Both the position numbers and the translations under genes were made by a program. A model generated the notes under the pieces. That model was not told where the DNA came from. It ran no database searches and saw only the letters and a program-made list of their open reading frames with translations. From Paenibacillus sp. URB8-2 (GTDB lineage: Bacteria > Bacillota > Bacilli > Paenibacillales > Paenibacillaceae), in the NCBI RefSeq assembly GCF_013393385.1, contig NZ_AP023239.1, forward strand, positions 620,001-684,000: a stretch of DNA of 64,000 bases, read 5' to 3'. Below are positions 16,124 to 24,880 of the stretch, in pieces (position 1 is the first letter of the stretch; each line of letters begins with the position of its first letter).

Positions 16124-17038
16124 GTGAAAACAAATCAATCGTCGTTACCGTTTCACCCGTATATTTTGCTTTTAATCAGCATACTGTCTGTTTCGATCTC
16201 ATCCATCATGATAAAATCCTCAGATACTCCAACCTCTGTGGCTGGGATGTACAGATTGTATATATCAGTAATCATTATGCTTCCTTTTGTACCTTGGAAA
16301 ACTCTCCGAACCTCAGAGATGAACAAAAAAGATTGGAGTACCGTTTTATTAGCCGGCCTATTTCTCGGGTTATACTTCTTATGTTGGATGGAATCATTAG
16401 TATATACCTCAGTTGCGAGCTCCATGGTGATCTTATCATTGCAACCTTTATTTGTAATGATTGGTTCATATTTTATATTCAGAGAACGAACCAACATATT
16501 AACCATACTTTGTTTGATTGCTGCTCTTTTAGGTTCACTAATCATAGCTTGGGGAGACATCGGGGTTTCGCGGGAGGCGTTAATAGGAGATGGATTATCC
16601 TTATTAGGAACCATCTTGGTTTCAGCATATATGCTGGCAGGACAAAAAGTAAGTCGCAAAATAGACGCAAATTTATACAGTGTTATTGTTTTTTTTCTAG
16701 GCGGGAGCGTCATGCTAGTCTACAATTTGCTAAATAATATCACATTGATCGAATATAACTCTTCGGATTGGACATATTTCTTTTTACTTGCAGTAATCCC
16801 AACTATTTTTGGGCAGTATATCTTTAATCTGTTGTTAAAATCTATAGGCGCGACTACTGTTTCTGTAGGTATTATTGGAGAGCCTGTTTTGGCAATAATT
16901 CTTGCCTATCTATTCTTGGGAGAAACCATCTCAATCTTTCAATTCATAGGTGGATTGATTACCTTATTAGGAATGGCGGGTTATTTTTGGACACCTTCTT
17001 TAACCCAAACTGTTTCAAAAGATAGAAGTTACAGTTGA
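16124..17038 (+). CDS. EamA/DMT-family transporter, 304 aa
   Basis: About ten hydrophobic helices in two halves of five, the EamA repeat layout, with GMYRLYISVIIMLPFVPW in the first half and PTIFGQYIFNLLLKSIGATT plus GEPVLAIILAYLFLGE in the second. These inner-membrane proteins export or import small metabolites; the substrate is unknown. The start is GTG 16124 after TGGAGGCG, because the overlapping ATG at 16122 meets a stop at once. Confidence 0.88.
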   Translation: MKTNQSSLPFHPYILLLISILSVSISSIMIKSSDTPTSVAGMYRLYISVIIMLPFVPWKTLRTSEMNKKDWSTVLLAGLFLGLYFLCWMESLVYTSVASSMVILSLQPLFVMIGSYFIFRERTNILTILCLIAALLGSLIIAWGDIGVSREALIGDGLSLLGTILVSAYMLAGQKVSRKIDANLYSVIVFFLGGSVMLVYNLLNNITLIEYNSSDWTYFFLLAVIPTIFGQYIFNLLLKSIGATTVSVGIIGEPVLAIILAYLFLGETISIFQFIGGLITLLGMAGYFWTPSLTQTVSKDRSYS

Positions 17039-17056
17039 GTGCTTTGTAACTTTTAA

Positions 17057-17215
17057 AATTTAGGGCAACAAGTAATAGGGGTAGTCAATTTTCCTCCGCG
17101 TCGTATAGTCGGGTTCATTTCAGAGGTATTAGTTCTTGGAGGAATACCCGAAAAGGGGGATGTAGTTCTATTAAAACCTGATTTTAAACTGCCTGATGGA
17201 ACTCCGATTGGGTGA
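17057..17215 (+). pseudogene. csaA: Remnant of csaA (tRNA-binding domain chaperone), C-terminus only
   Basis: An open stretch with no start reads VIGVVNFPPRRIVGF, SEVLVLGGIPEKGDVVLLKP and DGTPIG before TGA. This closely follows the last 50 residues of CsaA/EMAP-type tRNA-binding proteins (about 110 aa). A stop codon precedes it directly, so the first half is gone. It is followed by a terminator that probably belonged to the intact gene. Confidence 0.75.
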
Positions 17216-17227
17216 TAGATAGTTAGA

Positions 17228-17267
17228 AGGCTTATTCCACTTGTTGAAATTGGAGTGAGCCTTTTTT
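17228..17267 (+). terminator. Terminator behind the csaA remnant
   Basis: AGGCTTATTCCA (17228-17239) pairs with TGGAGTGAGCCT (17251-17262, two G-U pairs), followed by TTTTT. Confidence 0.75.
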
Positions 17268-17300
17268 GCATGCAGAAAAATCTAAGGAGATGAACAGACA

Positions 17301-17438
17301 ATGGCAAAACGTGAACAGATAGCAGAGGAACAAGTTGCAGAGGAAACGGTGCATTCAATTGCTCAGGCTCAAGCAGAGTATGAGAAGTTGGTGCGGTTTT
17401 TTTATTTTGAAAAATACGCTCAAGGCGAATTTCAGTGA
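17301..17438 (+). CDS. Small uncharacterised protein, 45 aa
   Basis: ATG 17301 follows AAGGAGATGAACAGACA. The peptide is charged and helical (AKREQIAEEQVAEE, then SIAQAQAEYEKLVRFFYFEK). I do not recognise it. It may be a true small protein or a shortened gene in the same decayed stretch as the csaA remnant. Confidence 0.4.
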   Translation: MAKREQIAEEQVAEETVHSIAQAQAEYEKLVRFFYFEKYAQGEFQ

Positions 17439-17479
17439 TTTTCCAATTATATCTACCCATTGCATGGTATCTCTTGTTT

Positions 17480-17485
17480 TATAAT
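17480..17485 (+). promoter_or_regulatory. Probable -10 box for the kinase operon
   Basis: TATAAT at 17480-17485 is the only good -10 upstream of the kinase gene. Transcription from it would start near 17492, which excludes the GTG at 17491 and favours ATG 17524. No convincing -35 box at 17-bp spacing. Confidence 0.45.
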
Positions 17486-17523
17486 AGACCGTGTCGGAAA
17501 CCACAGAAGGGAACATCCATGTC

Positions 17524-19314
17524 ATGAAAAGCAGCATTCGTAACCGCTTATTGGTCATGCTTCTCGTATTTATTATCGTCCCCTATTTCATTTCGGTACT
17601 GGCCATCTATCTTCATACTAAACAAAAGGTAGAGCAGCACGAATATCGGATCAGCGAAATCCAGCTTCAAAAGGGCAGTGAAGAGCTCGGGCAATATTTT
17701 CAGGATATGGTCAATTTGCCGTATATTTTATACCTTAATCCTGGTTTATTCCGGATTTTCGAAAGAGGCTTTGATAAAGAAATTTACTCGAATCAGCTTG
17801 AAGTCGATAAATGGTTTCAAGCCTTCTATCTGATGCGCAGAGAAATTCATCAAGTTCGGTTTTTTATGGTGAAAGACGGGGATTCTTTTACCGTTTACGA
17901 TGCCAAGGTGAGCGCCCGTATGAAGCAGCCTGATCTATCAGAAAGTCCTCCCATTCAGAAGTTGATTCAATCCGGATCCAATTTTTTGATTGAACCGCCG
18001 CATTTGATCCGGAATTATAATGGAGCTGCCGTGATGCCAATGTCGGATCGGACGTTAGTGATGACGATTCATCATAAAATCAAAAATATACTCTCCAACG
18101 AATTTTTAGGTGTTGTCACCATGGATATCGACTTAAGCCGCCTTTCCACCATTTCCAACCGTTTTCTGAAGGATGGTGAATTGGTTATCCTTACGGATGG
18201 GAATGGAGCTGTCGTCTATTCAACCGAGCAAACGCTGATAGGTACAAAGTGGAGACCTGATTCCGGATTGTCTCTCACGAGTGGAAGATCAGGCGATATT
18301 ACGATGTCCAAACCGCTTCCGGGTGAATTTGGAGATTGGCATTTGATCAAGGTGACTTCGAGCGGCAACTTATACCGCGATGTGAGGCAAACGGCGTATA
18401 TCAGCGCCTTATTTGGTGTAGGTGTTGTTATTTTGGGACTTATTATGGTCCATTTTATTTCAAATAAGATCACTCGACCTATTCAATTATTAAGTAAGAA
18501 AGTCCGAAAGATTGAAGGGGGGCATACGAATATATGGTTTAATGATACCGGCCGTGACGAAATCGGTCATTTGGAGAGGCATATTAAGGAAATGATGGAA
18601 CGAATCAACTTGTATATTGATAGAGAATATCGGCTCGAACTCGAGAACAAAACGAACCAATACCGGGCGATTCAATCGCAAATCAACCCGCATTTTCTGC
18701 ATAATGCTTTACAATCCATCGGTGCGGTTGCCCTTCGTTCTCAAACTCCGCAAATTTATCAATTGGTGACTTCCTTGTCGAAAATGATGCGGTATACGAT
18801 CCGAATGGATAATTGGGCTTCGATACGCAGTGAAGTGGATTACGTGAAAGCATACTTAGATCTGCAAAAAGAACGTTTTCGGGTGGAATTACGCCACTCC
18901 ATCTCTATAGAAGATTCCATGATGGATATATCGGTCCCGGTCATGATCTTACAGCCGCTCGTTGAGAACTTCTTCAAGCATTGTTTTGAAGAAGGGCATT
19001 ACGGTTCGCATCTCAGCATTCGGGGATGGCTTGAAGAAGGTTATGTGAAACTTGTGGTCGAAAATGATGGCCCCGGCTTGTCCCTCGAAGAGTTGAACGA
19101 ACTGAGAAGGAAATTAAACGCAGTCGGTCATGATGCAGCATCGCCTAATAACCGGATTGGTCTGAAGAATATACATGATCGGTTAGTCTTGAACTACGGT
19201 TCCCACGGAGGCCTAGAGGTGGATTCGGGTCCCGGCGGAGGATTTACCGTCCTTATTACGATTCCAACCCAATCCAAGGAGGACGATAATCATGAAAGCT
19301 CTTATTGTGGATGA
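17524..19314 (+). CDS. YesM-type sensor histidine kinase, 596 aa
   Basis: Two transmembrane helices (about 8-28 and about 290-310) enclose an extracellular sensor domain. A HAMP linker (PIQLLSKKVRKIEGGH) follows, then the HisKA_7TM-lacking His_kinase motif IQSQINPHFLHNALQ with phosphorylatable H390, an N-box LVENFFKHCFEEG and G-box motifs NDGPGLS and GPGGGF. It is paired with the overlapping AraC-type response regulator. The start ATG 17524 has AGAAGGGA 12 bases upstream. Such pairs usually sense extracellular sugars and control ABC transporter genes. Confidence 0.92.
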   Translation: MKSSIRNRLLVMLLVFIIVPYFISVLAIYLHTKQKVEQHEYRISEIQLQKGSEELGQYFQDMVNLPYILYLNPGLFRIFERGFDKEIYSNQLEVDKWFQAFYLMRREIHQVRFFMVKDGDSFTVYDAKVSARMKQPDLSESPPIQKLIQSGSNFLIEPPHLIRNYNGAAVMPMSDRTLVMTIHHKIKNILSNEFLGVVTMDIDLSRLSTISNRFLKDGELVILTDGNGAVVYSTEQTLIGTKWRPDSGLSLTSGRSGDITMSKPLPGEFGDWHLIKVTSSGNLYRDVRQTAYISALFGVGVVILGLIMVHFISNKITRPIQLLSKKVRKIEGGHTNIWFNDTGRDEIGHLERHIKEMMERINLYIDREYRLELENKTNQYRAIQSQINPHFLHNALQSIGAVALRSQTPQIYQLVTSLSKMMRYTIRMDNWASIRSEVDYVKAYLDLQKERFRVELRHSISIEDSMMDISVPVMILQPLVENFFKHCFEEGHYGSHLSIRGWLEEGYVKLVVENDGPGLSLEELNELRRKLNAVGHDAASPNNRIGLKNIHDRLVLNYGSHGGLEVDSGPGGGFTVLITIPTQSKEDDNHESSYCG

Positions 19315-20548
19315 TGAATTCAATGTGCGTGATGTGATTCGGTATTTGGGGCAATGGGACCAACTGGGCGTGACGGAAATATGGGAAGCCGGCAACGGGG
19401 AAGAGGCTCAGACCATTATTGAAAGGGAGCGACCCGAAATCATATTTGCCGATATCAAAATGCCCAAAGTCACCGGAATCCAGCTTTTGGAGTGGCTGGA
19501 CCAGCAAGCTTATCCGGGAAAAGTGATTATCGTCTCGGGATATGATGACTATTCCTATATGCGCAAAGCCATCCAATGCTCCAGCTATGATTATTTACTG
19601 AAGCCGGTTGAAGAAGACGTATTAAATAAGGTCTTGGAGGGCGCCATACTGGCCTGGAACCGTGAGGAAGCGGAACGGCGAAGCGACTCTGTCGTTGCCC
19701 GAGAAGCCGAAAGGCTGCACAGTAACCGGTTAATTACGGCGGCCTGTGAAGGAGGCCCTTGGAATGAGGAGGACCTGGCGAGGTACCTTCCGAAAGCCGA
19801 TGCCTACGATCTTACTTTGCTGTATTTTTACCATATTCACAGCGCCGATACTTACATCAATCGGCTCGCTGAGGAGATGACGGCACAGGAGTGGGGCAAT
19901 GCGTTTGTTCTGCAAAATGAGGATTGCACCGGTCTGTTGATCAGTCCGCGAGGCAGCAAGTTCCCGGTAGAGCAGTGGATTTCCAACCAGTTTGATATTC
20001 CCGTACGATTGGCCGGCGGCGATCCGCTAACGTCCTTGAACGATCTTCCGAATGCGTATCAATCGGCCAAAAAAGCGATGGAGCTGCAGAATTTCAGGAC
20101 CATTCATCGTCTAAGCGATTTGGATGACGCGCGGCGAATGAATGACATTGTCGCCTATTTGGAGGAGCATTACACGGAGGAGCTTTCTTTGGATAAATTG
20201 GCCAATCGTTTCTTTCTAAGCCGGGAGCATATTTGCCGCCGATTTAAACAAGAGCAGGGGATCAACCTGTCCAATTATTTAATCCAATTAAGAATTGAAC
20301 AAGCCAGACAATGGCTTAGTCAAACGGAAGAAAGAATGTACTCGATTGCGGTGAACCTCGGGTATCAGAATGAAAAGTATTTTTCAAAATTATTTAAGAA
20401 AGAAGTAGGCATGACCCCGGCCCAATATCGCAGCCTTTACGGAAAACAAAATAAAAAGAAGGGAGGGGAGATTGGTGAACAAATTTACGAAAATAATGTT
20501 GACAGCAGTGATGGTCGTATCGCTTGCGGCGTGCGGGGAAAGGAATGA
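19292..20548 (+). CDS. YesN-type response regulator (REC + AraC HTH), 418 aa
   Basis: The receiver domain has acidic DD (7-8), phosphoacceptor D54 in IFADIKMPK, and Lys in YLLKPVE. A central linker is followed by AraC-type HTH at about 285-385 (LSLDKLANRFFLSREHICRR and YSIAVNLGYQNEKYFSKLFK, GMTPAQYR). It overlaps the kinase gene by 23 bp and, unusually, its own tail overlaps the following lipoprotein gene by 77 bp. The last 35 residues are therefore not conserved HTH sequence and are shaped by the next gene. Confidence 0.92.
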   Translation: MKALIVDDEFNVRDVIRYLGQWDQLGVTEIWEAGNGEEAQTIIERERPEIIFADIKMPKVTGIQLLEWLDQQAYPGKVIIVSGYDDYSYMRKAIQCSSYDYLLKPVEEDVLNKVLEGAILAWNREEAERRSDSVVAREAERLHSNRLITAACEGGPWNEEDLARYLPKADAYDLTLLYFYHIHSADTYINRLAEEMTAQEWGNAFVLQNEDCTGLLISPRGSKFPVEQWISNQFDIPVRLAGGDPLTSLNDLPNAYQSAKKAMELQNFRTIHRLSDLDDARRMNDIVAYLEEHYTEELSLDKLANRFFLSREHICRRFKQEQGINLSNYLIQLRIEQARQWLSQTEERMYSIAVNLGYQNEKYFSKLFKKEVGMTPAQYRSLYGKQNKKKGGEIGEQIYENNVDSSDGRIACGVRGKE

Positions 20549-21752
20549 GGAAGGCCAAACCGGTCAACAAAAAGTTCACAAGATCGTTCTGAGCGTATTC
20601 AATCCCAAGGTGGAGATTGCCTCCCAGTTTGAGCGGCTGGTCAAAGAATACGAGAAGGAACACCCTGAAGTGGATATTCACATTCGGACGGTCGGCGGGG
20701 GCGCGGATGACCGCGCGATGCTGATGACCCAATTTGCTGCCGGGAAAGGTCCCGATATTTATACAAACGGCGGATATGAGGAAGCCAGACTGTGGAAAGA
20801 TTATCTGGAGGATTTGTCTGATCAGCCTTGGGTCCGACATGCGTATAAGCACGCATTAGAACCGATAGAAATGGACGGTAAGATCTACGGCATGCCGATG
20901 AATGTAGAGGGCTACGGCTTTATTTACAATAAAGATTTGTTAGCGAAAGCGGGTATTAAGGAAACACCGAGAACACTGAGCGAATTAAAGGATGTGTCGG
21001 AAAAGCTTAAGGCCATGAGTATTACTCCTTTCTCGATCGGGTACGCGGAAAAATGGCTCCTTGGCGTATTCATGGTAAACATCGCATTTGCGCATCAGGA
21101 CAACCCTGATGCTTTTATTAAGGGATTGACGGACGGAACGCAAAAGTTTAAAGGAAACGAACCATTTATAGGAATGCTCCGACTGCTTGATCTAACCGTA
21201 CAATTTGGCAGTAAGAATTCGCTGACCATAGATTACAATGCGGCAGTCACCGGATTTGCAAAGGGTAAAACAGCGATGATCCTGCAAGGAAACTGGGTAC
21301 AGCCGATGTTGGACAAAATCTCACCGAACATGAATATAGGATTCTTCCCAATGCCGATCAGCGACGATATAGCAAAAAACGATGCACTCGCAATCGGCAT
21401 ACCCAACAATTGGGTCGTAAATAAAAAAACTACCGCTGTGAAGAAAACGGAGGCTAAAAAGTTCTTAAACTGGATGGTTTCTTCGGAACAAGGCAAAAGA
21501 TTTATGACCGAACAATTTAAGTTTGTTCCCGCCTTTTCCAATATAAAGATCAAAAATCCGGATCCTCTTGCCGCTGATATGATCAAGTATGTAAAAGAAG
21601 GTAAAACATTATCATGGAACTGGTTCAAATATCCTGCCGGAGTAAGCGATGAGTTTGGGCCTGCCATGCAAGCTTATATCAATAAACAAATGAACAGGGA
21701 TGAACTTCTGCAGGAATTCCAAAAATCGTGGAACAGATATTCGGAAAAATAA
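20472..21752 (+). CDS. Sugar ABC transporter substrate-binding lipoprotein (family 1), 426 aa
   Basis: The N-terminus MVNKFTKIMLTAVMVVSLAAC ends in a lipobox Cys. The remainder is a typical MalE/UgpB-like binding protein (IVLSVFNPKVEIASQFERLV, FAAGKGPDIYTNGG, FAKGKTAMILQGNW, FLNWMVSSEQGKRFMTEQ). It starts TTG 20472 (or GTG 20475) after GGGAGGGGAG, inside the 3' end of the regulator gene. No permease or ATPase gene is linked, so it may deliver ligand to the sensor kinase or serve a transporter encoded elsewhere. Confidence 0.9.
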   Translation: MVNKFTKIMLTAVMVVSLAACGERNEEGQTGQQKVHKIVLSVFNPKVEIASQFERLVKEYEKEHPEVDIHIRTVGGGADDRAMLMTQFAAGKGPDIYTNGGYEEARLWKDYLEDLSDQPWVRHAYKHALEPIEMDGKIYGMPMNVEGYGFIYNKDLLAKAGIKETPRTLSELKDVSEKLKAMSITPFSIGYAEKWLLGVFMVNIAFAHQDNPDAFIKGLTDGTQKFKGNEPFIGMLRLLDLTVQFGSKNSLTIDYNAAVTGFAKGKTAMILQGNWVQPMLDKISPNMNIGFFPMPISDDIAKNDALAIGIPNNWVVNKKTTAVKKTEAKKFLNWMVSSEQGKRFMTEQFKFVPAFSNIKIKNPDPLAADMIKYVKEGKTLSWNWFKYPAGVSDEFGPAMQAYINKQMNRDELLQEFQKSWNRYSEK

Positions 21753-21761
21753 GTTGAAATG

Positions 21762-21793
21762 GGCTGAGAAAAACAAATTCTTAAGCCTTTTTT
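21762..21793 (+). terminator. Terminator of kinase-regulator-lipoprotein operon
   Basis: GGCTGAGAA pairs with TTCTTAAGCC (one bulge), then TTTTTTA, starting ten bases after the stop. Confidence 0.7.
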
Positions 21794-22150
21794 ATTTGTC
21801 AAATAACACCATATCAAGCATGAAGTTGGATTCCCTTATCCAAGACCTATATTTATATTGATGCAGCTTCACTTGTTCGCATGGAGGTTAAAAGCCTTGA
21901 TTTCGCATTCATATTGGCCCTTACCGGATGATTTGTGATGTCCATATAGAGGACAATATCAATTTAGATACGTCCCGCCGCTCCTGCACCGGGCGCTGAT
22001 TATTTGAGTCCTTGTCGCTATTGCTCGAAATCCGCTCGTTAACCTAACATGGAACATGAAATCGAAATACATATATTCGCTTGAGCAGAGAGGGGGAGAG
22101 CGTAAGAACGGGCAAAGCATGACCAATTCATTAACAAGGAGAGAAACCTA
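21794..22150. other. Gap upstream of the GH31 pair
   Basis: No gene, repeat or clear operator recognised; it must hold the promoter of the first GH31 gene. The ribosome site AAGGAGAGAAACCTA immediately precedes ATG 22151. Confidence 0.5.
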
Positions 22151-24787
22151 ATGAAACGAAAAAGAACGAAAAAAGCGGTAACCGCACTATTAGCAACTGC
22201 TGTTCTACTTTCAGGTAATGCCGTTTCACAGTTCTATCTCGCTCAACCTGTATTTGCGGACGATTTGGTTTTCCCGGTAGAAGCATTTAGACCGACCGAT
22301 GATAGGCCACTTGATAAAAGCCATCTGCAGCAGCCTATGACGGTGCAAAGCTTCGAGCAGTTGGACAATGGCGTAAAGCTTAATTTAGGCGCACAGGAGG
22401 CTTACATCCGGATGCTTACATCCGATATGGCCAAAGTGTCGCTCTTGAACAAAGGAGACAAGGAATATACCTCTGTAGGGATCGCCAAAACGGATTGGTC
22501 CGCTCCTAAATTCAAAGTGAAGGAAGACGACAAGAGAATCGTCATTACTACCGACAGCTTAACCGTAGACATCAAGAAAAGCCCGTTTGGAATCAAATAT
22601 ATGGATAAAGACGGCAACGTCATTAACGAGGACGGGGATCAAGGGATCGGTTACGAAAACGGGAAGCCTTACGTGTTCAAAAAGACCGATAACAACGAGA
22701 ATTTCTACGGATTAGGCGAGAAAACCGACGGCTTGAACAAACGGGGTAAGGAAGAGGGCATATGGCATCAGGACCCGTTCCCGTATGAGTCGAAATACAT
22801 TTACCAATCGGTTCCGTTCTTTATCGGCTTGAAAGATAAAAAGGCGTACGGCATTTTATTCGACAATACGTACCGCACTTACTACAACTTCGCCAAGGAA
22901 AGCGATGATTACTATTACTTCTATGCCGACGGCGGCAAACTGACCTACTATTTCTTCAATGGGCCGCAGATCAAAGATGTCGTAGACCGTTATACCGATC
23001 TGACCGGTAAAATCCCCCTGCCGCCTGAATGGTCTTTGGGCTTCCATCAATCCAGCTGGGCTTATTCCCAGAACGATATGGAAGAAGTAGCCGCAGGGTA
23101 CCGTGAAAAGAAAATTCCGGCGGATGGATTATTTTTTGACATCGAATATATGGACGACTATAAAGCTTTTACATGGGGTAAGAAAGTTCCCGACCCTGCA
23201 GGGCTGGGCAAACGTATGGAAGAGCAGGGTTTCCATCAAGTGAATATTTTCGATCCGGCGATCAGGGCCTTGCCAGGCTACAGTGTTTATGATGAAGGGA
23301 CCGCGAAGGATCTCTGGGTTAAAAACCCCGATGGCACCGCCTTCCTTGGGAAGCTTTGGCCATGGAATCCGTCTGCCCCGCCTTCTTCCGTTTATCCCAA
23401 TTTCCTGAAAAAGGAAACCCGCGATTGGTGGTCGATGCAGTACAAGCCGTTCTTTGACACAGGCATAGACGGTATTTGGAACGACGTGAACGAACCGGTC
23501 AGTTTTATAGCCAAAGACCACTGGACGCTGCCGCTGGATGCTGTGCATGAGGATGATAACGGAGTCAAACATGCTCATGAAGAGGTCCATAACATTTATG
23601 CGCATTTGGAGGAAGAAGCGTCTTATAACGCATTCAAAAAACTCAAACCGAACGTCCGTCCGTTTGTATTGACACGTGCCGGATATACGGGAACGCAGCG
23701 TTACGCCGCAACCTGGACTGGTGATAACCACAGCACCTGGGAACATCTCAGAATGTCGATTCCGATGAATGCGAATGTCGGATTGGCCGGTCATCCGTTT
23801 GTCGGCAATGACATCGGCGGTTTCACCAAAAATAAACAATTGGGCGAAATCTGCACACCGGAACTGTTCGCACGCTGGCTTGAGCTTGGTGCCTTCCTTC
23901 CGTTCTCTCGGGACCACTACAATAATGACGGCGACAGCCCGTCGGTTAAGCAAAACATTAATAGACAAGAACCGTGGCAGTTCGGCAAGGAAGTTGAGGA
24001 TATTAGCCGCAAGTACATTTCCATGCGTTACGAACTGATGCCTTACCTGCAGAACGCGTTCAAACAGGCGCATGAAACCGGAAACCTGATTCAGCAGCCG
24101 CTCGTGTTCCAGTTCCAGGATGACCCGAATACCTATAACAACGAAGATCAATTCATGTTCGGTGATTCTCTGATGATTGCACCGGTTGTGGAGAAGGGCG
24201 CAACGTCCCGCAGCGTGTATTTGCCAGCCGGGGTGAAATGGATCGACTACTGGACCGGAGAAGAGTTTGAGGGCGGCCAAACGATTACCAAACAAGCCGA
24301 TCTCGGCACGCTTCCGCTTTACGTGAAGCAAGGCTCGATCATCCCGCGCCGCGAAGTCCAGCAGTATGCCGGCGAGAAGAAGCTGACGAATCTGACTCTC
24401 GACACCTATCTTAACGACAAGGCTTCCTACAGCTACTATCAGGATGATGCAACTACAGAGGATTATACAAGAGGCGAATTTAACGTTACTGACTTCCACG
24501 TAGAGAACAAAGGCAACCACGTTGAATTCGAACAGGACAAAAAAGTTCAGAATTACGCTTCCGACATTCAGTCCTACACACTGAAGCTTCATGATGCTGT
24601 GGAACCGAAGAAAGTACAAGCCGCTAACAACAAGTATGCCAAAGCAGGCAGCGTGGAAGAATTGAATGGGCAAGAAAGAGCTTACTACTTCGATGCGAAT
24701 GAACATGTGCTGTATGTCAAAATTCCGGTAAACGAGAAACAGAAAGTGAAGATTCAAACTCAAGACGATGTAGATGGAAGCAAATAA
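22151..24787 (+). CDS. Secreted GH31 alpha-glucosidase, copy 1 (878 aa)
   Basis: A signal peptide (MKRKRTKKAVTALLATAVLL, cleavage near VFA-DD) precedes an N-terminal beta-sandwich and the GH31 barrel. The catalytic nucleophile D445 lies in GIWNDVNEP and the acid/base D525 in TWTGDN; RYELMPYL and GDSLMIAPV are further family motifs. GH31 enzymes hydrolyse or transfer alpha-glucosyl groups; alpha-glucosidase is the most likely activity, alpha-xylosidase or transglucosidase less so. It is followed by a close paralogue and therefore a tandem duplicate. A secreted form would release glucose or isomalto-type products outside the cell. Confidence 0.93.
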   Translation: MKRKRTKKAVTALLATAVLLSGNAVSQFYLAQPVFADDLVFPVEAFRPTDDRPLDKSHLQQPMTVQSFEQLDNGVKLNLGAQEAYIRMLTSDMAKVSLLNKGDKEYTSVGIAKTDWSAPKFKVKEDDKRIVITTDSLTVDIKKSPFGIKYMDKDGNVINEDGDQGIGYENGKPYVFKKTDNNENFYGLGEKTDGLNKRGKEEGIWHQDPFPYESKYIYQSVPFFIGLKDKKAYGILFDNTYRTYYNFAKESDDYYYFYADGGKLTYYFFNGPQIKDVVDRYTDLTGKIPLPPEWSLGFHQSSWAYSQNDMEEVAAGYREKKIPADGLFFDIEYMDDYKAFTWGKKVPDPAGLGKRMEEQGFHQVNIFDPAIRALPGYSVYDEGTAKDLWVKNPDGTAFLGKLWPWNPSAPPSSVYPNFLKKETRDWWSMQYKPFFDTGIDGIWNDVNEPVSFIAKDHWTLPLDAVHEDDNGVKHAHEEVHNIYAHLEEEASYNAFKKLKPNVRPFVLTRAGYTGTQRYAATWTGDNHSTWEHLRMSIPMNANVGLAGHPFVGNDIGGFTKNKQLGEICTPELFARWLELGAFLPFSRDHYNNDGDSPSVKQNINRQEPWQFGKEVEDISRKYISMRYELMPYLQNAFKQAHETGNLIQQPLVFQFQDDPNTYNNEDQFMFGDSLMIAPVVEKGATSRSVYLPAGVKWIDYWTGEEFEGGQTITKQADLGTLPLYVKQGSIIPRREVQQYAGEKKLTNLTLDTYLNDKASYSYYQDDATTEDYTRGEFNVTDFHVENKGNHVEFEQDKKVQNYASDIQSYTLKLHDAVEPKKVQAANNKYAKAGSVEELNGQERAYYFDANEHVLYVKIPVNEKQKVKIQTQDDVDGSK

Positions 24788-24818
24788 TACCGCTGTTGGA
24801 ACTGCAACTATCAATTAC

Positions 24819-24846
24819 CGGGTTGGAGACTCTTGTCTCCAACCCG
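24819..24846 (+). terminator. Hairpin between the two GH31 genes
   Basis: Perfect 12-bp stem CGGGTTGGAGAC / GTCTCCAACCCG around TCTT. No T-run follows (TGTTTACA), so read-through into the second gene is likely. The same stem with a T-run ends the second gene. Confidence 0.6.
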
Positions 24847-24880
24847 TGTTTACAATGTCATTATGAAGGAGAGAAACCAA

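Noticed and set aside
23129..24814. 561-codon open frame on the minus strand
   Set aside because: Antisense to the first GH31 gene whose catalytic motifs are intact; no recognisable domain.
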